DNA from: Globisporangium splendens
Lineage: Eukaryota > Oomycota > Peronosporomycetes > Pythiales > Pythiaceae
Direction: 5' to 3'
Assembly (NCBI GenBank): GCA_006386115.1
Contig: VFIW01000066.1
Span: forward strand, 124,001-188,000
Length of the DNA stretch: 64,000 bases
In this document: positions 52,533 through 62,660 of the stretch, in pieces
Numbering within the stretch: the first letter of the stretch is position 1
Layout: each line of letters starts with the position of its first letter
The notes under the pieces: generated by a model
Seen by the model: the letters and a program-made list of their open reading frames with translations, nothing else
The model's database searches: none
Told to the model about the DNA's origin: nothing
Position numbers and translations under genes: made by a program

Positions 52533-52943
52533 ATGGCTTTGCGCGTGGCAGGAGAGAAGATCGCGGGCAAGACGTCGAGCCCCGCCGTGACGCTGTACCG
52601 GTACATCACGAAGCAGGTGCCGCGCGTGCTCACGCTCTATGACATCTCCATGGAGCCGGCTGAGGCGCGTCTGGCTGTGCAGGCGCTCTTCCGCAAGCAC
52701 GCCGACGTGAAGGACCCGCGTGTGGTCGACATGCTCATCACCAAGGCCAACATGGAACTCGAGGAGACGCTGATGCAGTGGAAACAGAAGGTGCACTTGC
52801 TGACGCTGCTGGAGAGCGGCGCCACGCTGCGCGCCGACAAGAAGAGCGCCGCCAAGACCGTTGAGGACTCGCTCGCCAACTTCTACGCCGGTCTCGACGA
52901 CGACGACGACGACGACTGGGGCCTCTCCGAAGCCAAGAACTAG
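52533..52943 (+). CDS. NDUFA6: Complex I LYR subunit NDUFA6 (B14)
   Basis: Accessory subunit of mitochondrial NADH dehydrogenase, which binds the acyl carrier protein on the matrix arm; 136 residues, intronless. The LYR motif is at residues 21-23 (TLYRYITKQVPRVL). The family core VKDPRVVDMLITKANMELEE matches animal B14 (TDPRVVDLLVIKGKMELEE) almost residue for residue. WKQKVHLLTLL follows, and FYAGLDDDDDDDW replaces the usual FYVGHDP end with an acidic run. The start at ATG 52533 (MALRVAGEKIAGKTSS) follows an in-frame upstream extension that looks untranslated. The gene sits alone between the two START-FYVE-GAF paralogues. Confidence 0.94.
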   Translation: MALRVAGEKIAGKTSSPAVTLYRYITKQVPRVLTLYDISMEPAEARLAVQALFRKHADVKDPRVVDMLITKANMELEETLMQWKQKVHLLTLLESGATLRADKKSAAKTVEDSLANFYAGLDDDDDDDWGLSEAKN

Positions 52944-53538
52944 AGAGAGAGAGATGGTGGCTATGCAGTGATATTGGCAAAGAGAGCACTGCTACTGCGT
53001 GGCGTGCATCGGAGCCAAGGAAACGATAAGCAGCACCAGAAAGCAGGGGAGAAGCATGGGAGCAAACAGCTCTTGTGGAGCTCCTCAACACACACATACG
53101 CATGAAATACACAAAAAAACAGAAAACAAACAACTTGTTTAATCGTAATAACAGAGAATCGAAGAGTGGGGGGAACAAGTCGAAAGAGTGTGCGCTGCGT
53201 TATTTGCTTCTCTACATGTGCGTATGTGCATCAAAATGAGGAAGACCCTACAGCAGGAGCACACCAATTGGGTGGATATGTATATGTATTACTTTGATCT
53301 CTGCTTCTCTCTCTCTCTTGGGGTTATCACCTACGCATTGTGTCTCTGGAGCTTCCGTCGGCCTTGTATCTTCGTCGCATTCTCACTCGCACTCACTCTT
53401 GTATCTGTTTCTTTTTCTCTCGCCCAAGATCGAATCCATAACTTAAATCAACTATCTGCTTGTTTGTGGGTTTCTCGCGGCGTCTCTGCCTGCTATTTAC
53501 CTGTGGTTCTCCTGTCGATCTGCTTAGGTCTTCTACTA
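52944..53538. other. Intergenic, convergent 3' ends, no gene seen
   Basis: 595 nt between the NDUFA6 stop and the START-FYVE-GAF B stop. It has A-rich and CT-rich (CTCTCTCTCT) stretches. A 147-codon plus frame from 53188 has no recognisable domain and extends antisense into the neighbouring gene. Confidence 0.5.
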
Positions 53539-55815
53539 CTACTTGGTCAATGGATTCACTTGCATACGAACCTGCACTTGGGTCGAGTACGCCGTCTTCA
53601 AGAGCTCCTGCATCGTCTGGTGAGCCTCTGAGATGTTCATCGCCGGCGGTGGCGGTACCTGGAAGTTGCCGAGCTCCGTGCTGCCTGTGGAGCCCATGCC
53701 CATGGTGGTCGTGGGAATGACGCCTGCTATCTGGTTGACCGTGTTCTGCTCCACGCCGCGGATCGCGACGTCCGCGAGGTTCTTGAGGAAGAAGAACTTG
53801 TCGCCCGAGAGGCTCTCGCGCGCGAACGGGTCCGCGACGCAGAACGAGCCGACGATGTAGCCGTCCGACGTGATCATCGGAAAGCCGGCGTAGAAGCGCA
53901 CTTGACCTTCCGTCACCAGCGGGTTGTTCATAAAGCGCAGGTCCTCGGTCGCGTCCAGGATGATCGTCGGCTCCTCCGACATGATCGTGTGTGAGTCAAA
54001 CAGCACGTTGCGCGGCACCTCGCGCTTCTCGGACCCGACCTTAGCCATAAGGAAGCCGCTCTTGTCGCCAATGAAGCAAATGGCCGCCATCTGACAGCCC
54101 ATCTCGGCCGCGGCGTACTCGCACATTTCCTGGAAATGCTGGCCCGGATCCGCTAAGTGCAGCTCACGCACTTTCTTCAATCGTAGCGCTTCGTTCATTG
54201 GGAGCGGCGCCTTGGGCCACTCCTGGCGGCTCGTGTAGCTCAGCGCGTAGTTGAACGGCGTGTTGTGGCGCACGGTCGAGGCCAATTCCATCTCGGCCAT
54301 CTCTTCAGGCGACAGCCCGCTCATCAGGCCGTCGTTCGTGTACATGCCGAACTCCGAGTAGCCCGAGGAATCAGTCGCACTGCGGGTGCCACTGCCGCCC
54401 TTGCTGAGCAGGATCATGTCGTTGCCGGGGTACTCGGTCTGCTTGGAGAGAAGGATCATATCGGACGAGTTCATGCTCGACGTCTTCGAGAGCAGCTTGG
54501 GCTGCTCAGGGCCAGGACGCACGCCGCCATTACGCTGGTGCGAAGGGTACGAGCGCACGCGCGCCGATTCGCTATTCGAGTCGGAGGAGAGCGAGTTTTC
54601 GTGGATCGTGTGCGCGTTCATGGACGACATAGAGCCGTAGTTGGACGTGTCTTCGTCGTAGGACACTGACGCGTCGGACGAGCTCATTGAGTAATTCGAG
54701 AAGCTCGGCTTGGAGTTGCCGCCATTGGAGCGCAGCGTACGCGAGTCCGAGCCGGAGCTGCGGATCGACGCCGTGCTGCTGTTGCGGCACTGGAGGCACA
54801 CACGGACCTCCTTGTTCATGCCGCCCTGCTTCAAGTTCTTGACCTCGGAGCACTTGCTGCACACGACGTCGCCGCAGATGCGGCAGTGGTGTTTCCGGCG
54901 CAGCAGCGAGAACGACTTGACGCAGATGTAGCAGTTGACGCCGTCCTTGACGAACTGGTTCTTCGAGAGGATGTTGCTGGACGCGAGCGCGCGCGCCACG
55001 ATCACATTCGAGATCTCGGCCGTGCAGCTCACGAGTTTGGTCATCCAGGCGCGCGTGAGCGTCGACACCGTGGCGCGACCCGGGTGCGCCTCGGAAAGGT
55101 AGAAGCTCACTTTCACGCCTTCGTCCACGGTGCTGGTCTCTTCGACGACGATGCCGCAGCGGCGCATCTTGAGGCGCACGACGTTCTGCGACGCTGGCAA
55201 TGGATCCGTGCCGTCGAGCTCGATCGATTCCCAGATCGACGCGCCAATGTAGAGTCCCGAGCCTTGCGAGTTGTACGAGTGGCTCCCGTGGTCGGCCGAC
55301 TTCTCAAACACGTCGCCGTAGCGCAGGAACACGTAGTCGCGGTGCGGCAAGTGGGGCTTGGACGACTGCAGCGCCGTCCAGTTGACCGACAAGCTCTCGT
55401 GCTTGCGCGTGTCCTTGGACTTGTAGAGCACGACGCCATCAAGGAAGAGCGTGCCGAAGATGTCGCCCATGACGTCGCGCAGCTTGGCCGTTGTGTCCAT
55501 GCGCAGGAGCTGCATGACTTCGTCGAGCGGCGCGTTGACGGTGGTGACGCCGCGCATAGTGAAGAACTCTTTTTCCTGCAGCTCGTAGAGCTGGACGTTG
55601 CCCTTGTCCTTGACGAGCGTCATGTCGAAGTTGGACGTGAGCGCATCGACGCGCGACTGGCCGAGGAACTTGAGGTCGCGCTCAATGTCCTCGGTGATCC
55701 GCACGCGGTACGTCTTCTCGACCGTCGGGAACATCGAGTACGGGTTGGCGTTGTTGCTTCCCGCGGCGCTCGCGTCTCCGCCGCTGCGAGAGCTACTGAA
55801 GCTCCCGGCCGACAT
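53539..55815 (-). CDS. START-FYVE-GAF domain protein (paralogue B)
   Basis: Paralogue of the 48515-50596 protein, 758 residues, intronless. START-like domain about 35-285 (LHPHRDYVFLRYGDVF region, YIGASIWESIEL). FYVE finger about 287-345: FVKDGVNCYICVKSFSLL, RRKHHCRICGDVVCSKCSEV, VRVCLQCR; the PI3P-binding patch is better conserved here (RRKHHCR). A Ser-rich linker of about 200 residues carries a duplicated DMILLSK motif (spaced about 15 residues). GAF domain about 575-715 (LADPGQHFQEMCEYAAAEMG, FYAGFPMITSDGYIVGSFCVAD). The GAF blocks of both paralogues align (RFYxGxPxxTxxGxxVG), showing duplication of the whole three-domain gene. The two copies are 3 kb apart and in the same orientation. Confidence 0.9.
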   Translation of the reverse strand: MSAGSFSSSRSGGDASAAGSNNANPYSMFPTVEKTYRVRITEDIERDLKFLGQSRVDALTSNFDMTLVKDKGNVQLYELQEKEFFTMRGVTTVNAPLDEVMQLLRMDTTAKLRDVMGDIFGTLFLDGVVLYKSKDTRKHESLSVNWTALQSSKPHLPHRDYVFLRYGDVFEKSADHGSHSYNSQGSGLYIGASIWESIELDGTDPLPASQNVVRLKMRRCGIVVEETSTVDEGVKVSFYLSEAHPGRATVSTLTRAWMTKLVSCTAEISNVIVARALASSNILSKNQFVKDGVNCYICVKSFSLLRRKHHCRICGDVVCSKCSEVKNLKQGGMNKEVRVCLQCRNSSTASIRSSGSDSRTLRSNGGNSKPSFSNYSMSSSDASVSYDEDTSNYGSMSSMNAHTIHENSLSSDSNSESARVRSYPSHQRNGGVRPGPEQPKLLSKTSSMNSSDMILLSKQTEYPGNDMILLSKGGSGTRSATDSSGYSEFGMYTNDGLMSGLSPEEMAEMELASTVRHNTPFNYALSYTSRQEWPKAPLPMNEALRLKKVRELHLADPGQHFQEMCEYAAAEMGCQMAAICFIGDKSGFLMAKVGSEKREVPRNVLFDSHTIMSEEPTIILDATEDLRFMNNPLVTEGQVRFYAGFPMITSDGYIVGSFCVADPFARESLSGDKFFFLKNLADVAIRGVEQNTVNQIAGVIPTTTMGMGSTGSTELGNFQVPPPPAMNISEAHQTMQELLKTAYSTQVQVRMQVNPLTK

Positions 55816-56562
55816 GCTTTTCTCGGACGGAGCAGCACCTTCTGGAAGGATGGGACTGCGGGAATAGGCGAACGGGGATGCGCCTCGGGGAGTGTGATTG
55901 GGTTGTGTATGTGGATCCGCAACGCAACTGTTGCTTTGTCGAGTGTTGTCCCCGCGCTGAGATTAATTAGAAGAAGAGCGCGTCGAGTCCTGGCGTTCTT
56001 GCCCAGTGGCTTCTTTCTTATCTGCGAGGAAAAGCCAATTGGGATTTGAGCGCGGGAAGCGAGCGGAGAGATGGGGCTGCTGCTATTTTCAGCACCCGCT
56101 CAGGTCTGCCCCCTGACACTCTGTGTTTGCTGTGTCTGTGGCTTTGTGTGGTGCCTGTGCAGTGAAGACCAAATAAGCGAGTGGGGTGGATTGGTTTTGC
56201 GCCGACAGCTGGTGGCGAGGCAGACAGCGAACTGGAACCCCACAGGCGCGAGAAAACTGATCTGGATAAGACCACCTACCCAGTGAGTAGACAAACACAA
56301 CCCAACGGCACTTCTATTTGAACAGGTCGAGTGTGAGCTTGAGGCTACAAAATGTTCCAGATAGTCCAGTGCACATGCCAAAGAGTCTTGCTGCAAGGTC
56401 TTGTGCGATTTGCTGCGGAGTTGGAGGATCCTACTGTAGGTATCGCACTGGATGCCCTGATTGCTCTCTACGCGCTCTCTCTATCTCTGTAAAGAGCGAG
56501 GGTGGACTGGCCATCTTGCTTTTCGTTGGCAGCGATTGTTGTGATAGCCACACTAGTGAGTT

Positions 56563-56592
56563 CCCCCCCCCCCCCCCTCCCCCCCTCCCCCC
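56563..56592. repeat. C-tract (G-tract on minus strand)
   Basis: Thirty nucleotides of C interrupted by single T at 56578 and 56586. It is followed at about 56635-56655 by CTCG tetranucleotide repeats. The minus strand fits a G-quadruplex pattern. Length in the assembly may be unreliable. Confidence 0.9.
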
Positions 56593-57889
56593 ATTCACAC
56601 ACGCATACAAAATCTCTGCACAATTACTTTTACGCTCTCGCTCGCTCGCTCGCTCCATGGTATAGAGCGCGGACCTAATCCCCCGACCAGCTGAGGCACC
56701 ACAGTGTCAGTGTTGTCCACCGCGTTGGGTCCACTGGCAGAACTGGACCGTCCAGTTCTACCACCAAGGAGCGCGGCGGATACATCACGCAAGAGAGCGT
56801 GCGTCATGGCTGCTCTCTGTCAATCAAGCCAACCTGAGTGCTCTCATTGGCTGAAACTGCACACGATGACCGAAGATCCTGTGATAATTGTTGCGATCTC
56901 ATAAAATCTAGCATCATTCATTTTTACCATCAAATGAAATGCAATAGGTAGTTGGGGAGCAAACACTACTGTGGAGACTGTTACTGACTACTTCTGTTAA
57001 ACGGGGTATTATAGTACACAGGTTTGTGTCGTGTGGTTCCTCATATGTCAGAAATGGAGATGGACAAAAGAAGATCCGAGTTGTCACATTGCAGGTAGTG
57101 AAGTGAGATGGCCTTTCTCTGGCTCGATGACTGACGCCACTGCCATCATGATATGGTACCGTTGACATTCACTAAAGTTGTCGGTCTCCCGTCAATCTCC
57201 GAGTAAGTTTTGCGTTTGACTCGCACTGTGACGGACAGAAAAAGGAAAACCTTCAAAATTGTCGACAATGATCAAATGCCGTCGACTTTTTTCCACCACC
57301 AAGAAACTACACGTGCCCCCATATTCGTGCCGCCATTGAGCCCCATGTTTTCTTTGCATGTGTCTCTGTGCTTTATCTGATTCCTTCGTTTTCCCGTTTC
57401 TTGTCTCATCAGTTGGTGCCAGTGCATGGAGGTGAAACGCACCTACCTACGTTGGAACGGTCAGTCAATGAAGACGATCAATGCGCTCTATTGTCGATTC
57501 TTTTCTTCGGAAAAGAATTTGCCATGGAGAGAGGGAGATGCTCGTATCAAATAGTATCCAATCAGCTCTTTCACCAAGATGATCACTCCGTCACGCTGCA
57601 CGCATGGAGTTGTTATTACGCACCGCAGCGTCCATGCACGCGCCGTCGTTTCCATTACAAGCCCAAACGGCTGCAACCCCCTTCCCCCCACCGCAATTGA
57701 GACCGCGCATGGCGCAAGAGCGTAACACACGCCACCTCATTTCAGCAATGCATGCAGACGCGTGAACTCGTGTTTACACATTTCGCTTTGTCCTGTATCC
57801 GTCACGCTCTCCATGCAAACAACCCTCTCTCGGGTCAACTGCTGATGCTTCTCTTGATTTGTTTTGTCAACCGCCTGCATACGGAGGCA

Positions 57890-57914
57890 CGAGAGAGAGA
57901 GAGAGAGAGAGAGA
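57890..57914. repeat. (GA)n microsatellite
   Basis: Uninterrupted GA dinucleotide repeat of 25 nt in the gene-free interval upstream of DDRGK1. Confidence 0.95.
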
Positions 57915-58740
57915 GGATGTTGACTTCGTTACTGCCGCTGTAAAGCAACACAGAAACAAGAAAAAGTCGCATCGACTGCCTGTATCGTTTTACAATGTAT
58001 CACATGGAGATTCACTACCTAGTCACTCGGTCAGTCGCTCGTGACTCTCTCGTCATGCACAGACCATCACATTGCATGCTCATTCATGGATAACGCTCAC
58101 AGCCAGACAGACCTCTGAATTGCTTTCATTTGAATTCATTCGTTCTTTTTGTATTTGTTGCCGAAGACGTCCAAGTGTCACTCTGTGTGCGTTAATTCAA
58201 AAGCGGACGCTCCCACTGCTGCTTTTCGCCATTGCCACTCGGTCACAACACGTGCGCCACCGGAATGCCGCTGCTGCTGCTTCTTCTTTTTTTTTTCGCT
58301 TGGCTCCACATACAGTCCAAGCATTCGTAAGCGAACGCAATCCGCATATACACACAGCCACGCGCTTCGTCTGCTGTTGGTTGGTTGGTGCTTGCCAGTG
58401 CGTATCGCCGCGCCATAAAAGCAGTGCCGCCGATCAGATCGGACACAGTGTCATTTCTGTCGGAAACATTACCGTATGCCACTCCTTGCAGGTCTCAAAC
58501 ATAAATACCGTGTTTCTGTTCTTGGAAGTCTCTCAACTTTTGTTTTGTTACAAACTACATCGAAAATACAGTATCGCTTGTCCTGCAAGTCTTACAGTGT
58601 TTGTATTAGTAAATCATATTTAGCCAACCAAGGCCATTTGCTCACATTTTACCTCTTTCCATTGGCTCCAATTACTCTTGCGATTCACACGCAACCAAAA
58701 TTCGCAAAGTTTACTAGGGGAAAGAGAACGATCGTCGAAG

Positions 58741-60175
58741 ATGGCATCTGGGGACGTCGTGCTGCTGCTCGTGGCGCTCATTGGGCTCAGCGCCACGGTG
58801 CTCGTCGTGCTCTACTCTGCTGGCTACTTCCGCGGCAGTCCCAGGGTGCGTAGCATATGCACACCACTCGCTGTATTTTCGTCTGGTAAAGAGTTATTCA
58901 GCTTATACTCCACTTCACTTATCTCTGTGTTTGTAGCGCGTGGCCGACACTGCGACTGAAGAGCAGGAGGCTGCAGTAAATGCTGGCGGTAGGAGAGCTG
59001 CTGGCGCAGGAGGTCTCGCTGCGCTGCGCCGACGTAAAGACAAGAAGAAGAAGGTCGACGAGCGCGAGGCTGCGGCGGACCAGCCCGTGCAACGACAGCC
59101 GCCTATCGAGGACAATGACGAGGAGCTGCAGGACGCCGACGGCGGTGACCACGAGGACGGAGTCATTGAGCCGTACGTATAGCGTTAGTTTCTCCTATCG
59201 CTATGCATGTGCACACGATATGGGTATGCTGATATTACGCCACTTTTGCCACTTTGCAGTCGCGCGCTGACGAAGAAGGAGCTGGCAAAGGAGATGAAGA
59301 AGCGCGAGCGTGAGGAAATGCGAAGAGTGAGTTTGTTTGGCATTTACGAAGCCCTATTTTTTGTATCGGGTTGGTGCTGACATAGCTCGTTTTGGTTGCG
59401 TGTATGCAGTTTGAAGAGCAACGACGCGAAGAGCTCAAGAGAAAGAACGAAGCCAAGGAAGAGGTAGGTACAATGTCGTCAATGATTAGGAGGGCAATGG
59501 CCGTGGCGTATTGATTTGTACTCTTTGTTTGAACAATCTCTCTAGGCTTTGCAAAAGAAACGCGAGGAAGACGCCAAGTTGGAGCAGGCAAAAGAGGAAG
59601 AAGCGCTGCGTCTGAAAGAGGAGAAGGCGAAACAGGAGCAGGAGGAGTTTGACAAGTGGAAAAATATGTTTGTCGTCGAAGAAGAAGGCTCGCGACTCAC
59701 CGAAGACAGCGAGGAATCCCAGAATCTGCTGCAGCAGTTTGTCGACTACATCAAGGTAAACAAATCTAGATAAATGTGCGCTTACAGGAAAGGTTCTTTG
59801 CTCGGCTAACAACGGCATTTCCTTCTATGTATGTAGAGCCACAAGGTGGTGCTGCTTGAAGATCTTGCGGCCGAGTTCAACATGGCGACCCAGGACGCGA
59901 TCCAGCGCGTGGAGGCGCTCCAGGAAGCGAATCGCATCACAGGCATCATCGACGACCGTGGCAAGTTCATCTACATCACGGACGAGGAAATGGACAAAGT
60001 GGTCAAGTACATCCAGCGTAAGGGCCGCATGGCGCTCTCCGAGCTATCGAAAGAGTGCAACAAGCTGATTCGACTCGAGGGCGAGCATGTGAGTGATGCG
60101 ACACTCACGGTGGACTGGCTGAATGAAGATGCACCATCAGACCCGCAGCAGGGAGAGAAGGAGACGAGTGCGTAG
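58741..60175 (+). CDS. DDRGK1: DDRGK domain protein 1 (UFMylation adaptor)
   Basis: ER-membrane component of the UFM1 ligase complex (with UFL1), used for ribosome UFMylation and ER-phagy. Six exons: 58741-58845, 58937-59172, 59260-59326, 59410-59463, 59546-59755, 59837-60175; introns are 81-91 nt and phases agree; 336 residues. An N-terminal membrane anchor ([19 protein letters not shown]) is followed by an Ala/Gly-rich stretch and a long charged coiled coil ([21 protein letters not shown]). A winged-helix/PCI-like domain contains the naming motif in [12 protein letters not shown] (about residue 263). The partner ligase is not in the window. It is convergent with CFAP53, with stops 161 nt apart. 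Confidence 0.94.
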
Positions 60176-60336
60176 ACGCGGAAGAATGCTGATAATGAAA
60201 ACGCTGAAAATTGGAGTGTCTTTGTGTCGTTTGAAGGCAAAGCGAGAGCGGATCCGAGATGGTGCGTTCGTGAGTGAAAATTTGAATATGTTATTATGTG
60301 CGTGTGTGAGAAGATATGGGAAACAGGACCCTGTAC

Positions 60337-62232
60337 TCAGGCGTCACAGTACCACTGCGCTGTCTTCCGTCGGTACGTCATCGGTGGCGCATTCGCTGCG
60401 AACTGCTGCACGCGCTCCTTGTGCTGCTTCTCAGCGAGTTGCATGCGCTTGAACTCGAGGTACTCGGCCTGGCGTTTCTGTTCGTCGGCGATGCGACGCT
60501 CCTCAAGTTGCTTGACGAGGTCCGATTGATTGCGTTTGAGCTCTGCGCGACGCTCTTCCTGTTCGCGGAGCTCCTTCTGCAGCGCTTCCTCGGTCTCGCG
60601 CTTGATCTGCTCCATGTACGCGGGGTCCTCCTGTTTCTTTTGCAGTTGGTTCTTTTGCTTGAGCTCCGTTTGATTGGCACGCGAGATCAGCACTTGTCGA
60701 AGCAGTTCTTGGCGCGCAGCTTCTTCAGCATTATGCTGCGCATCGCGCTTCGCCCATACTTGGTCCTCCATGTCCTTGCGAATGCGGTCGAGGTATGTCA
60801 GGTCTTCGGCTTCGGCGTCCATTTGCTTGCGCAGCATGCGCTGGTGCTCGAGCTGCTCCTGCTTGAACTTCTCCTGCTGCTCGCGTTCGCGGCGCTGGGC
60901 TTCGGATTCCTGCGCGAGCGCCAACTCGAGGAGCCGTATATCGTACTGCCGCTCGCGCTCGACGGCGTACCGACTCGCTTCGACCCGCTCCTGATTAAAC
61001 TTTTCCACATCCATGGCTCGCTGCACAAGTCACATTGACAACAACTCAGTTTTGTCATACCAAACATCACAGCCAAAAGACACAGAATGGACGTACATTG
61101 ATCTCATTCTGTTTGTTCTGGAGCTCGAGCTCTTCCTCGACTTGTCGCAAGCGATGCCACTCGTCGAGCAGCGCGCGGTCCTCGGCTTTCTTGTGCGCTT
61201 CTTCCTCGTTTTTGCTTTTTCTGTAGAGATCGACCTGCAGATCCAGGATCGCTTTCACCTCTTCGTTGCGCTTGATCGCCATCTCGCGGTCCATGCGGTC
61301 ATGCTCTTCTTTCTTTAAGCGGTCTTCCTCCCACAACTGCGCCATTCTGGCTTCAAACACTCGCTACCGCCACATTTAGACAGAAAAGCATGAGATTGCA
61401 TGGTCACCTGTGGAGCAGCACAGACGCGCATGCCTCGTCCTCTTGGAGCCGCTTCCGCTCGTCCAACTGCTTGTCGCGATCTTGCAGCACGTACGTCTGT
61501 ACTTTGCGCGAGTCCTCCACGCGGCAATCATCGCACGATTCCCTACCAACAACAGCAGGAAAAGGAGACAATTATGAGGACCGTGCTGACCAAATAGAAG
61601 CAACGCGAATGGTACCGGTATTGCTGCAGCCGCTTTTCCTCTACGACCACACGCCGCTCTCTCTCACGACGCGCTTTGAGCTCCAGTGCCATCTGAATCA
61701 TCCTAGGTTCGGTTATAACCACATATTCCATACAAACGATGGTCACACATGTGGATCGAACAAGGACCACTGAGGCAAGCACACGCACTTTTGCTTGCGG
61801 TCTTCGGGGGTCTCCACGTTCGCGAGACACTCTTCCTTCCACGCCTCCATCTCGCTATTGTACAGCTCCGCCAGTCTGAATAGCGATTCATACACAAAAA
61901 TCAGCACCGCAATGAGACCATTTGATCATCGTATCAATCCCTTTTGCCCTTCCACATAGAGCAAAACCGTACCGCAGGCGTCGCGAGTGTAGCTGCGACT
62001 CGTGATGGTCCTTGAGGTGGTGCAGCGTGCGCTGCACTTGCGTCCCCTCCGCGCGCGTGTGCAGCGAGTGCTCCCACTCGGCGCGCGAGTTCGCCTTGGT
62101 GAGACCCTTGACGCAGTCCACATAGCTCGCGAGGTGGGTCTCGCGCTGCCGGCGCTTGAGGATCAGCGACTCGCCCACGCCGCGGCCGCCTTGACCAGCA
62201 GCGCTACTGCGCGCACTGAATGCAGCAGCCAT
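60337..62232 (-). CDS. CFAP53: Cilia- and flagella-associated protein 53
   Basis: Microtubule inner protein and coiled-coil protein of the axoneme and basal body. Six exons: 61973-62232, 61789-61875, 61616-61702, 61422-61542, 61097-61363, 60337-61020; phases agree and give 501 residues (human 514). The protein is almost entirely charged coiled coil of the trichohyalin-plectin-homology type. The block MAQLWEEDRLKKEEHDRMDR matches human CFAP53 (SKLWEEDRLAKEKREAQEAR), and RRLRLAELYNSEMEAWKEEC matches its N-terminal half. The fourth intron (61364-61421) is only 58 nt with a weak GTGCTG donor and is the least certain join. No stop or frameshift is seen in any exon. Divergent from the UBL-WLM gene. 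Confidence 0.88.
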
Positions 62233-62660
62233 TGCGCAGCCTACTAGAGAGCTATATATATAGAGAGAGAGCTGAGTCGTCCTGCTACTCGTCGAAGGTG
62301 CGCTTCAAGATGGCGCCATTTGTAACTCTTTCCACAGCTTTGACGAGAAGCTCTAAAATAAGTCAGCCAATCATCACGCTACATTCCCGCATTCACCTCC
62401 TGTTTGAACCAATTGGATTTACACGGCAGGTGATTGGAGGATATGATAAAGTGTACCCTTGTTGATGTCATCAAATACCGATTTATAGCCAATAGCATCG
62501 CTGAATAGATTACGTCATTCGCAACGGAGCACTCGCCAGCAACGAATGCTGGTCACTTTGTCGCGTGGAAAATGGCAAATTCGAGACACTTGGCGCCGCA
62601 ATGTCTTCCTGCATTCTGCCGCCATTTAACGATTGCCGTATTCACAGAGAAGACAGAGAG
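62233..62660. promoter_or_regulatory. Divergent promoter with clustered CCAAT boxes
   Basis: The 428-nt interval between CFAP53 and the UBL-WLM gene holds CCAAT at 62367-62371, 62409-62413 and 62489-62493, and the reverse ATTGG at 62412-62416 and 62433-62437. A TATATATATAGAGAGAGA tract lies about 20-40 nt upstream of the CFAP53 start. CCAAT boxes are classic NF-Y sites; use here is inference. Confidence 0.6.

Larger units (their letters stand above)
55816..58740. other. 2.9-kb interval without a recognisable gene
   Basis: The longest empty stretch in the window. It contains a C-tract (56563-56592), a CTCG tetranucleotide run (about 56635-56655), a GA microsatellite (57890-57914) and a T-run (58286-58296). 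A plus-strand frame of 183 codons (58072-58623) and smaller ones lack domains and codon patterns like the neighbours. CCAAT boxes in both orientations at 58661-58672 probably belong to the DDRGK1 promoter. A non-coding RNA cannot be excluded. Confidence 0.5.

Noticed and set aside
54886..56049. 387-codon plus-strand open frame
   Set aside because: It mirrors START-FYVE-GAF B on the opposite strand; composition is Arg/His/Val-rich as expected for an antisense shadow.
58072..58623. 183-codon open frame in the gene-free interval
   Set aside because: No domain, no clear start context and irregular composition; it looks like chance in a stop-poor stretch.
60316..61038. 240-codon plus-strand leucine-rich open frame
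   Set aside because: It is the antisense of the CFAP53 coiled coil (Glu/Lys codons read as Leu/Phe); no independent support.
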